Positions 7,661 through 13,290 of a stretch of 13,290 bases of DNA are shown here, piece after piece. Position 1 is the first letter of the stretch. Each line of letters starts with the position of its first letter. Source of the DNA: CAZBGL01 sp964491375 (GTDB lineage Bacteria; Desulfobacterota; Deferrisomatia; Deferrisomatales; Deferrisomataceae). The notes below the pieces were generated by a model. The model was not told the DNA's origin. It saw only the letters and a program-made list of their open reading frames with translations, and did no database searches. A program made the translations under genes and the position numbers. Where the stretch lies: positions 1-13,290 of the forward strand of contig CAZBGL010000219.1 of NCBI GenBank assembly GCA_964491375.1, given 5' to 3'.

Positions 7661-7673
7661 AGCCCGCTGGGCT
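7661..7673. terminator. Small hairpin between convergent operons, possible weak terminator
   Basis: AGCCC-GCT-GGGCT is a 5-bp stem in the 44-nt gap (7655-7698) between cheB and the convergent permease gene. A second short GCCC/GGGC pairing follows at 7674-7686. Neither strand has a T-tract after it, so factor-independent termination is doubtful; it may only slow polymerase or assist Rho. Confidence 0.25.
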
Positions 7674-7698
7674 GCCCCCGTCGGGCCGTTGGGCCGCG

Positions 7699-8679
7699 TT
7701 ACGACTCCGCCATCGGCCGGCCCAGGGCGCGGGGGGCCGACCCCTTGAGCGCCCGCACCAACCGCCGAGCCCACGGCCTTCCGGCGGCCCACCGCTCCAC
7801 CGGTTCCCTCTGGCTGAGCCCCATGAGCAGCAGGGTGAAGATCATGAGCGGAAACGGGGCCACCTGGAACACCTGGGCCGGGACCGACGGGAAGACCTCC
7901 TGAAGCGGGATGCCCGCCACCTGGAGCAGGGCGAACAGGTACGCGCCCAAGGCCACCCGGAGGGGATGCCACCCCCCGAAGATCACCAGGGCCAGGGCGA
8001 TCCACCCGATGCCCTCGGCGCCCTGGGGCCGTCCCCACCCCGGCTTGAGGGCCAGGGAATACGCGGCCCCGGCCAGTCCCACCAGCGCCCCGCCGGCCAC
8101 GGCGCACAGCATCTGGACCCGCTGGGGATGAATGCCCCGTGCGTAGGCCGCCTCGGGGTGTTCTCCCACGGCCCGGACCTCGAGTCCCCAGCGGGTACGG
8201 TACAGGAACCACCACGCCGCGGGCACGAGAGCCAGGCTCAGGTACACCACGGCGTTGTGACGGAACAGGAGATCTCCCAGCACGGGAATCCGTTCCAGCA
8301 GGGGCACGGGCAGGGGGGGCACCTGGGGACCCTGGATGCGGGAGTAGGCATTGCCCAGGAAGTAGGCCAGGTCCCGGCACATGAGCGTCAGCACGAAACC
8401 CACGGCGACCTGGGAGATGCCCAGTACGGCCCCGGCAAACCCCACCAGGGCCGCCACCAGCCCGCCGACGGCCGCGGCTGCGGCGAACCCCAGCCACAGG
8501 CTTCCGGTGTCGTGGGCCACGGCAAAGGCGGCCATGGCGGAAAGGAGGATCGCGCCGTCGAGCGAGAGGTTGATGAGGCCGGCCCGTTCCGTGAGGGTTT
8601 CGCCCAGGGACGCCAGCAGAATGGGAGCGGCCGCGGCCACCACGCTGGCCGCCAGGAGCACGGGGGCCACGTCGCTCAT
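7699..8679 (-). CDS. BMP-family ABC importer permease 2
   Basis: Inner-membrane permease of the BPD_transp_2 type (branched-chain amino acid/ribose-like fold), 326 residues, the second half of the heterodimeric channel. The protein is hydrophobic throughout with about eight to ten membrane helices. The family landmark near the N-terminus reads ERAGLINLSLDG, where relatives usually have N-I-G-x-E-G. The cytoplasmic coupling region RTRWGLEVRAVGEHPEAAYA is well preserved, as is IGWIALALVIFGGWHP. The start at 8679 overlaps the stop of the first permease as ATGA and has GGAGGGG just upstream. It ends with a short hydrophilic tail 44 nt from the end of cheB. Substrate specificity is set by the binding protein and cannot be told here. 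Confidence 0.92.
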   Translation of the reverse strand: MSDVAPVLLAASVVAAAAPILLASLGETLTERAGLINLSLDGAILLSAMAAFAVAHDTGSLWLGFAAAAAVGGLVAALVGFAGAVLGISQVAVGFVLTLMCRDLAYFLGNAYSRIQGPQVPPLPVPLLERIPVLGDLLFRHNAVVYLSLALVPAAWWFLYRTRWGLEVRAVGEHPEAAYARGIHPQRVQMLCAVAGGALVGLAGAAYSLALKPGWGRPQGAEGIGWIALALVIFGGWHPLRVALGAYLFALLQVAGIPLQEVFPSVPAQVFQVAPFPLMIFTLLLMGLSQREPVERWAAGRPWARRLVRALKGSAPRALGRPMAES

Positions 8680-9701
8680 GTTCCCCTCCGGGCACGGCGG
8701 GTGCCCCAGCCGTGGGCCAGGAGCACCGCCAGAACCAGGGCTCCCTGGATCACCCCGCTCAGGGAGGAATCCAGCCGCAGGCTCATGGGAAGCTGCACGC
8801 TGCCCACGTTCAGGGCGGCGAAGAACAGGGCAATGGGGACCACCGGCGAGAGCCGGAAGCCGGCCAGCATGGTGACGAGGAGCGCCAGGTAGCCGTAGTT
8901 GCTGGAGATCGCCGGGATGAGCCGGTGGTACACGCCCAGCACCTGGAGGGCGCCGGCCAGCCCCGCCAGGCCGCCGGCCAGCGCCATGGCGAGCAGGAGA
9001 TACCGTTCCGGCGCGAGGCCCAGGAGGTGGGCCGCCCGGGGATTGCCCCCCACGGCCTTGAGGCACAGCCCCACGCGGGTCCGGCCGAGGAGCCAGGCCG
9101 TGAGGACGAGCGCCCCCACGGCGCAGGCCAGGGCCACGGGGGACAGCCGTCCCCAGGAGAAGGTGGGAAGCCACAGGTCCGGGGGGAAGGGCTCCGTTCC
9201 GCTCATGGAGGCCACGCCGGCCCGCTTCCAGGGCCCGAAGATGAGCCACAGCACGATCCCCTGGGCCACGAAGTTGAGCCCCAGGCCGGCGAAGATCTCG
9301 TTCACGCCGCCCCGGGTCCGGAGGAGCCCTGCCCCGAGGGACCACAGGGCCCCCAGGCACACGCCGGCCCCCATGGCGAGGCCGAGGAGTACGGCCGGCG
9401 GGAGTGGGCCAGCCCCTGCCCGGAGGACCCAGGTGGTTCCCACCGCGCCCAGGATGATCTGCCCCTCCACCCCGATGTTCCACAGACCGATCCGGAACGT
9501 GTAGAGCAGCCCGCAGGCACACAGCGTGAGCGGTACCCACACCGTGAGCACTCGGGCGAACTTGGGAACCGACCCGAACGCCCCCCGGACGATGAGGCCG
9601 TAGGCGTCCAGGGGCGGGGCGCCCGTGAGCAGCAGCACCCCGGTGACGAACGCGAACACCAGCCCGGTGGCCGCCGCGATCTCCAGGATCCGGTTCCTCA
9701 T
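8676..9701 (-). CDS. BMP-family ABC importer permease 1
   Basis: Inner-membrane permease of the same family, 341 residues, with multiple hydrophobic helices beginning at the N-terminus (residues about 6-26). It contains the family landmark FRIGLWNIGVEGQIILGA, in canonical form, and the coupling-helix region RTRVGLCLKAVGGNPRAAHL, the site that docks on the ATPase. It pairs with permease 2, as expected for nucleoside/BMP importers with two different membrane subunits. The start at 9701 overlaps the ATPase stop as ATGA (9698-9701), so translation is probably coupled to it. Length and motif content match intact family members. Confidence 0.94.
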   Translation of the reverse strand: MRNRILEIAAATGLVFAFVTGVLLLTGAPPLDAYGLIVRGAFGSVPKFARVLTVWVPLTLCACGLLYTFRIGLWNIGVEGQIILGAVGTTWVLRAGAGPLPPAVLLGLAMGAGVCLGALWSLGAGLLRTRGGVNEIFAGLGLNFVAQGIVLWLIFGPWKRAGVASMSGTEPFPPDLWLPTFSWGRLSPVALACAVGALVLTAWLLGRTRVGLCLKAVGGNPRAAHLLGLAPERYLLLAMALAGGLAGLAGALQVLGVYHRLIPAISSNYGYLALLVTMLAGFRLSPVVPIALFFAALNVGSVQLPMSLRLDSSLSGVIQGALVLAVLLAHGWGTRRARRGT

Positions 9702-11191
9702 GGGGCGTCCGCCGCCTCCCCGGGGCCGGCCGTGGCCGGGCCCCCGGGCACCTTGCCCGCGATGGCGCATCCGAGTTCCGTCACCGAGGTCCGGTCGGCG
9801 GGCACGTCGGCCACCAGGACCCCGTCGTGGAACACGAGCACGCGTTCCGCCACGGCCAGGATCTCGTCCAGTTCCGGGGAGCTGAACACGATGGTGGCTC
9901 CCTGGCCTTGGTGGGCAAGAAGCCGCTCCCACACCCAGTGGGCCGACTCGAGGTCCAGGCCCCGGGTGGGGTTTTCCAGCAGGAGGAGCCGGGGCCGTTC
10001 GGGAAGCAGCGCGAGCAGCAGGCGCTGCTGGTTCCCGCCGGAGAGCGCCTCGACCCGGGTCTCGGGCCGACCGCGGATCCGGTACGTGCGGATTCCCTCT
10101 TCCGCCCGACCCCGGGCCGCCCGCCAGGGATTCCGGAACGGGACCCGGCCTCCTCCCAGAGCGAAGTGGTCCACCACGGTGAGCCCGGGCACGAGCCCCT
10201 CCTCCAGCCGGCCCGAGGGCAGGAACGCCGCCCCGCGGGACCGGATCCTGCGGTAGCTCCCAGCGGGCGCGCCGCACACCTCCACAGCCCCCCGGTAGGG
10301 ACGGGCCAGCCCGGCCGCCACCCTCAGGAAGACGTTCTGGCCCGCGCCCTCCACGCCGGCCAGGCCCACCACCTCTCCCTCCCGGATGACCACGGAGCAT
10401 CCCCTGAGGCCCGCCCGGCCCCCGGTGGCCCATACGTCCCGAAAGACCACCAGCGGCCGCCCCGGCGTGCCCGGCTTCCTCCGGGGCGCCTCGGGTGGGG
10501 CCCCGAACATCATCTCCAGGAGCTCCCGCGTGCGGAACGGCCGTTCCGCACGGCCGGCCACCCGGCCCTGGCGGAGCACCGTCACCTCGTCGCACAGGGC
10601 CTCCACGTCCTCGAGTTTGTGGGAAACCAGGAGCACGCTCCGGCCCTGCTCGGCCAGACGGCGAAGAGCGGCGAACAGGGTTTCCCGCTGCACGCCCGAG
10701 ATGCCGGTGGTGGGTTCGTCGAGGATCAACACCCCCACCCCCAGGCTCAGGAGGCGCAGCAGCTCCAACTGCTGGCGCTCGCCCACGGTGAGCCGGTCCA
10801 GGGGCAGGTCGGGATGCACGGCGAAGCCGAACTCGGCCGCCCGCGCCTCCAGGTCGCGCCGGAGCGCCGGGGGCGGAACCCAGGGGCGGCCCAGGGCGTA
10901 GTTTTCCAACGCCGTCAGGGCCGGAAAGTCCATGGGGTCCTGGTACAGCATGCCCACCCCCCGTGCCACGGCCTCGGCCGGGCTGCGCCAGCGCACCTCC
11001 CGGCCGTCCAGCAGGATCCGGCCCGAATGGGGACGGGTGTACCCGGCCAGGATCCGCATGAGGGTGCTCTTGCCGGCCCCGTTTTCCCCGAGCACGCCGT
11101 GGATCGTGCCGGGGCGCACCACCAGACTCACGCCTCGGTTGGCGTGTACCGGGCCGTAGCGCTTGTGGATGCCTTCGAGGACGATCTGCAT
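9698..11191 (-). CDS. BMP-family ABC importer ATP-binding protein (two nucleotide-binding domains)
   Basis: Cytoplasmic ATPase of 497 residues with fused nucleotide-binding domains, in the RbsA/YufO style. Domain 1 is complete: Walker A GENGAGKST with Lys41, Q-loop Gln84, signature LTVGERQQ (134-141), Walker B ILDEP with Glu159, H-loop His191. Domain 2 (from about 255) is degenerate: GVEGAGQN lacks the Walker A lysine, Walker B ends LLLLENP instead of DEP, and SSPELDE replaces the H-loop histidine, while the signature LSGGNQQ is good. This asymmetry is normal for the class, with hydrolysis at one composite site. I chose ATG 11191 because MQIVLEGIHKRYGPV is the expected N-terminus; a GTG at 11236 would add 15 unrelated residues encoded by a terminator hairpin. 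No convincing Shine-Dalgarno lies before 11191. Confidence 0.94.
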   Translation of the reverse strand: MQIVLEGIHKRYGPVHANRGVSLVVRPGTIHGVLGENGAGKSTLMRILAGYTRPHSGRILLDGREVRWRSPAEAVARGVGMLYQDPMDFPALTALENYALGRPWVPPPALRRDLEARAAEFGFAVHPDLPLDRLTVGERQQLELLRLLSLGVGVLILDEPTTGISGVQRETLFAALRRLAEQGRSVLLVSHKLEDVEALCDEVTVLRQGRVAGRAERPFRTRELLEMMFGAPPEAPRRKPGTPGRPLVVFRDVWATGGRAGLRGCSVVIREGEVVGLAGVEGAGQNVFLRVAAGLARPYRGAVEVCGAPAGSYRRIRSRGAAFLPSGRLEEGLVPGLTVVDHFALGGGRVPFRNPWRAARGRAEEGIRTYRIRGRPETRVEALSGGNQQRLLLALLPERPRLLLLENPTRGLDLESAHWVWERLLAHQGQGATIVFSSPELDEILAVAERVLVFHDGVLVADVPADRTSVTELGCAIAGKVPGGPATAGPGEAADAP

Positions 11192-11204
11192 GGGATCCAG
11201 GGGG

Positions 11205-11248
11205 AAGAAAAACCTGCGGGGCGGGTGCCGCCACACCCGCCCCGCAGG
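11205..11248 (-). terminator. Intra-operon intrinsic terminator/attenuator
   Basis: On the minus strand a perfect 15-bp stem (CCTGCGGGGCGGGTG paired with CACCCGCCCCGCAGG, bases 11213-11227 and 11234-11248) with a 6-nt loop is followed directly by TTTTTCTT. This is a textbook factor-independent terminator. It lies 22 nt after the binding-protein stop and 13 nt before the ATPase start. It should stop part of the transcription, giving more binding protein than transporter. It could also stabilise the 3' end of the short transcript. Confidence 0.88.
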
Positions 11249-11270
11249 GTCTGCGGCCTCGGCCCGCGCC

Positions 11271-12446
11271 CTACTTGGCGCTGCTCTGGCCCTCCATGCC
11301 CCTGAGCAGTTGCTTCATGTACCAGATCTGCCGGTCCGTGGCCGTCTGCCCCTCGGCCAAAAACACCGACCCGTCCTGGTAGTACAGGGGCCCGCGGAAC
11401 AGGTTGAGCCTTCCGCCGGCGAGATCCGCCACGAACCCGTCGAGCTTCTGGCGGACCTCCGGCGCCAGGGCCGGCCCCGGGAGGAACCCCACCGAGCTCG
11501 TCTCGTGGTTGTTGATGTCCTTCCAGTCGGGGCCGAGCCACAGCCACTGGGACTTCCAGGTGCCGGCCATGGCCTGCTCGATCAGGATCTTGTACCCGGG
11601 GAACCAGTTGAAATAGGGGACGCCCAGGCACACGTCCTCGGCACCCTCGCACGCCCCCTCGTAGTCGTAGGGGATCGCCCAGACCTCCTTGCCCTCCCTG
11701 CGCTTCTGCTGGGCCACCACCACCGCCTCCGTGGTGTCGATGCCCGACACCACCACGTCGTATCCCGAGTTGAAGAAGTTCTGGGCCACCTGGGTCGGGT
11801 CGGCGGTCACCCCGGGGATGTTGAACCAGAACCCGATCCAGTTCACGCGGAACTTCAGTTCGGAGGCGGGGCGGTTGCGCACGTTCTCCCAGGCGTACCG
11901 GGCGCCCAGGTAGCACGCCACGGCCAGGCGGCGGGTTTCGTCGTTGATCAGGGGGCCCAGGTACCCGATCTTTCCCGTGCGCGTGGTGAGAGCCGCCGCG
12001 AACCCGGCCATCATCTTGGCGTACTCCATCTTGCCCATGAGATTGCTCAGGTTCTTGGGCGCCTTGCCGGTGAGCACGTGGTCGCCCGAGATGTGGACGA
12101 AGTACACGTCCGGATGCTCCAGGGCCGCCTCCACGATGCCGTCCTTCATGTCGTCGGAGTTGGCGATGATCAGCCGGCAGCCCTTCTCCACCATGTCCTC
12201 GACGAGCTGGGGGATCGTCACGCCGGGCCGGTCGGCCGGGTTCACCTTGTCGATGTAGACCATCTCCGTGCCCGGCACCTCCTTTTCGATGCGCCGGCCG
12301 GCCTCGTAGTGGGCCTGGCTCCACCCCCGGTCGTTGTAGGGGCCCACCAGGAGCAGGCCGAACCGAAACGGCCTGTCTTTGGCCCCGGCCGGAACGGCCA
12401 GGGCCACCGCCGCGAGCATCCCCAGAACCTTCCCCAGCCTCAGCAT
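11271..12446 (-). CDS. BMP-family periplasmic substrate-binding protein
   Basis: Periplasmic binding protein of 391 residues that captures the substrate for the importer encoded downstream. Residues 1-22 are a Sec signal peptide (MLRLGKVLGMLAAVALAVPAGA, cut after AGA) with no lipobox, unlike the lipoprotein BMPs of Gram-positives and spirochaetes. The mature protein starts with FGLLLVGPYNDRGWSQAH, the BMP/PnrA signature region, followed by EKGCRLIIANSDDMKDGI, ALEHPDVYFVHISG and GKIGYLGPLINDETRRL, all recognisable BMP blocks. The C-terminal block FRGPLYYQDGSVFLAEG is a hallmark of a proteobacterial branch. PnrA relatives bind purine nucleosides, but the hinge region here (IPYDYEGACEG instead of a V-D-S-D-type motif) differs, so I leave the substrate open. 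ATG 12446 is preceded by AAGGAGGG 7 nt away. The signal peptide start rules out the long upstream extension of the frame. Confidence 0.93.
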   Translation of the reverse strand: MLRLGKVLGMLAAVALAVPAGAKDRPFRFGLLLVGPYNDRGWSQAHYEAGRRIEKEVPGTEMVYIDKVNPADRPGVTIPQLVEDMVEKGCRLIIANSDDMKDGIVEAALEHPDVYFVHISGDHVLTGKAPKNLSNLMGKMEYAKMMAGFAAALTTRTGKIGYLGPLINDETRRLAVACYLGARYAWENVRNRPASELKFRVNWIGFWFNIPGVTADPTQVAQNFFNSGYDVVVSGIDTTEAVVVAQQKRREGKEVWAIPYDYEGACEGAEDVCLGVPYFNWFPGYKILIEQAMAGTWKSQWLWLGPDWKDINNHETSSVGFLPGPALAPEVRQKLDGFVADLAGGRLNLFRGPLYYQDGSVFLAEGQTATDRQIWYMKQLLRGMEGQSSAK

Positions 12447-12624
12447 GGCGATTCCCTCCTTGCCTGCCGCTTTCCGCCAGAAGGCCAGCACGCCGGAAGA
12501 CCCAAAAGTGGGCCCGGAGACCACAAAAAGGCCACGGCGCCCAGGATTCGGGATTCCGTGGCCTGGCGCGGTGGGCGGGTGTGGACTGTGGCCCGCTGCC
12601 TTGTACCGCACGCCTTCCTGCCGG
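12447..12624 (-). other. Intergenic leader of the importer operon
   Basis: A 178-nt gap. On the minus strand it contains the terminator of the upstream lipoprotein gene (12525-12564) and then about 78 nt leading to the binding-protein start, with a strong AAGGAGGG at 12454-12461. The importer promoter should lie in or near this region, but I find no convincing sigma-70 or sigma-54 hexamers and no known riboswitch fold. Confidence 0.5.
12525..12564 (-). terminator. Intrinsic terminator after lipoprotein gene
   Basis: On the minus strand AGGCCACGG pairs with CCGTGGCCT over 9 bp (12556-12564 with 12529-12537), with an 18-nt loop, and the stem runs into TTTTT. It lies 60 nt after the lipoprotein stop and before the binding-protein leader, so it separates the two transcription units. 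Because it also lies upstream of the importer operon it could act as an attenuator for read-through. Confidence 0.8.
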
Positions 12625-13002
12625 TCAAGGGGACGGGGGGTGCTCCGGGGCCAGTCGAACCACCAGGCGGTCGACCCTGGAGGCTCCGGCAGGCACCTCC
12701 ACGGGTTGAAGCACGCCCTGCAGGGGCAGATCGTCTCGGCCCTTCGGTACGAGGGCCCGGGCCTCCAGCCGGTACGTGCCGGGCGGAAGGTGCAGGAGGA
12801 AAGAGCCGTGGTAGCCGCTGCGGGTGCGGTCGACCGGAGCGGAACCCTCCGGCGCAAGCGACCAGGCCACCACCTCGGCCCCCTCGATGCCCATGCCCCG
12901 GTAGGCCGTTTTCCCGGACACGGGGATCCGTTCGGGCCGGAAGCCGCATCCTGCCAGGGTGGTGAGAAGGACGAGAAGGAAGGGGAGGAGGACGGCCCGT
13001 AT
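12625..13002 (-). CDS. Small lipoprotein with carboxypeptidase-regulatory-like fold
   Basis: Hypothetical lipoprotein. The sequence after base 13002 reads RAVLLPFLLVLLTTLAGC, a short basic n-region, hydrophobic core and lipobox L-A-G-C (Cys codon 12946-12948), then a mature domain of about 107 residues: VSGKTAYRGMGIEGAEVVAW, GSFLLHLPPGTYRLEARAL and a Pro-rich end. The G-x-V-x-Y...G-A-x-V...G-x-F...L-P-P-G-x-Y-x-L pattern is typical of CarboxypepD_reg/transthyretin-like beta-sandwiches found on envelope proteins; no enzyme motif is present. The start is uncertain: no ATG, GTG, TTG or CTG lies in frame between the upstream gene's stop and the signal peptide. I place the 5' end at the ATA at 13000-13002 because it gives a perfect lipoprotein signal; a GTG at 13105-13107, inside the upstream gene, is the alternative. 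Function unknown. Confidence 0.7.
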   Translation of the reverse strand: MRAVLLPFLLVLLTTLAGCGFRPERIPVSGKTAYRGMGIEGAEVVAWSLAPEGSAPVDRTRSGYHGSFLLHLPPGTYRLEARALVPKGRDDLPLQGVLQPVEVPAGASRVDRLVVRLAPEHPPSP

Positions 13003-13063
13003 CCGTCCGCCCGCCGCCCCCTCGTTCCCCGGGCAGGGAGAGGGGGGGCGGGGGACGGGGCGT

Positions 13064-13290
13064 CTACTCCACCGTGTACCGGAAGGAATCCACGAGCTTC
13101 GTGTCACCCGCCACGACCTTGGCCTTGATCGTGTACGTGCCCTTGGCCTCGAAGTCCACATCGGCGCCGAAACCGCCGGACATGGCCATGCACATGACCT
13201 TCTGCACGGGCACCCGGGAACCGCTCGGCCCCTCGACCATGAACCCCACCTTGGCGTGGGTCACGGGCCTGCCGTCCGGCCCCTTCACGA
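13064..13290 (-). CDS. YtkA/FixH-like Ig-fold protein, 5' end outside window
   Basis: Partial gene; only the last 75 codons are visible. The visible part reads KGPDGRPVTHAKVGFMVEGP, then VQKVMCMAMSGGFGADVDF and KGTYTIKAKVVAGD, ending FRYTVE. The D-G-x-P-V-x-x-A-x-V strand, the G-A-D-V-D-F block and the G-x-Y-x-I-x-A strand match the small beta-sandwich of YtkA/FixH-like periplasmic domains. The frame is open to the window edge, and the GTG at 13286-13288 looks internal to the fold, so the true start lies beyond it. M-C-M-A-M is a cluster of soft-metal ligands, and relatives are often near copper or heavy-metal genes; metal binding here is inference. It precedes the lipoprotein gene on the same strand by about 61 nt. 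Confidence 0.75.
   Translation of the reverse strand, partial: VKGPDGRPVTHAKVGFMVEGPSGSRVPVQKVMCMAMSGGFGADVDFEAKGTYTIKAKVVAGDTKLVDSFRYTVE

Noticed and set aside
6269..8695. 808-codon minus-strand frame spanning the end of the diheme receptor, cheB and part of the permease
   Set aside because: It crosses three convincing genes in other frames, its composition is Gly/Pro/Arg-rich with no domain, and no start context supports it.
9698..11191. Degenerate second ATPase domain as a sign of gene decay
   Set aside because: Loss of the Walker A lysine, Walker B acids and H-loop histidine in domain 2 is usual in RbsA/YufO-type double ATPases.
11192..11236. Upstream GTG at 11236 as start of the ATPase gene
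   Set aside because: It would add 15 Arg/Pro/Phe residues encoded by the terminator hairpin and T-tract, with no family similarity.
12447..12624. Possible riboswitch or promoter before the importer operon
   Set aside because: The only clear structure is an ordinary terminator hairpin; I could not match any riboswitch core or -35/-10 or -24/-12 pair.
12447..12857. Upstream extension of the binding-protein frame to 12857
   Set aside because: The extension crosses a terminator and is low complexity; the signal peptide and strong ribosome-binding site fix the start at 12446.
9827..12965. Long plus-strand frames (9827-11305, 11163-12965) opposite the importer genes
   Set aside because: They are shadows of the ATPase and binding-protein genes, whose motifs and signal peptide fix the coding strand.

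Overview
The window comes from a very GC-rich Gram-negative bacterium (roughly 70% G+C by eye, third codon positions almost all G or C). A chemoreceptor with two periplasmic c-type heme motifs, a general deltaproteobacterial look to the CheA, CheW and receptor sequences, and a binding protein with a plain Sec signal peptide all suggest a deltaproteobacterial (Desulfobacterota/Myxococcota-like, possibly metal-respiring) lineage. That placement is inference from sequence style; no marker gene is present.

Plus strand, 46-7654, is one tightly packed chemosensory operon: cheA, two cheW genes, a membrane-anchored receptor with no extracytoplasmic sensor, a second receptor with a periplasmic domain carrying CTGCH and CGRCH heme motifs, and cheB. 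Every junction is an overlap or a 3-nt gap, so the six products are probably made together as a dedicated array. The likely logic is that the diheme receptor senses redox state or a heme ligand outside the inner membrane, the sensorless receptor joins it in the array, CheA and the CheW proteins couple them, and CheB resets methylation. No cheR or cheY lies in the window. Both receptors share an unusual hairpin tip (N-A-A-I-I-A-A-Q in place of the usual N-A-A-x-E-A-A-R), which suggests they are adapted to each other.

Minus strand, 12446 down to 7699, is a complete BMP-family (basic membrane protein / PnrA-like) ABC importer running tail-to-tail toward cheB: periplasmic binding protein, double-domain ATPase, and two permeases. 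The last three genes overlap by ATGA. A strong 15-bp hairpin with a T-tract separates the binding-protein gene from the ATPase gene and probably lowers expression of the membrane and ATPase parts relative to the binding protein. The substrate (nucleoside, sugar or other) cannot be read from the sequence.

Minus strand, 13290 down to 12625, holds the end of a YtkA/FixH-like Ig-fold gene cut by the window edge and a small lipoprotein with a carboxypeptidase-regulatory-like fold whose start codon is unclear. A good intrinsic terminator (12525-12564) closes this unit before the importer operon. No gene-free stretch exceeds 300 bases, and I see no tRNA, rRNA, CRISPR array or mobile element.
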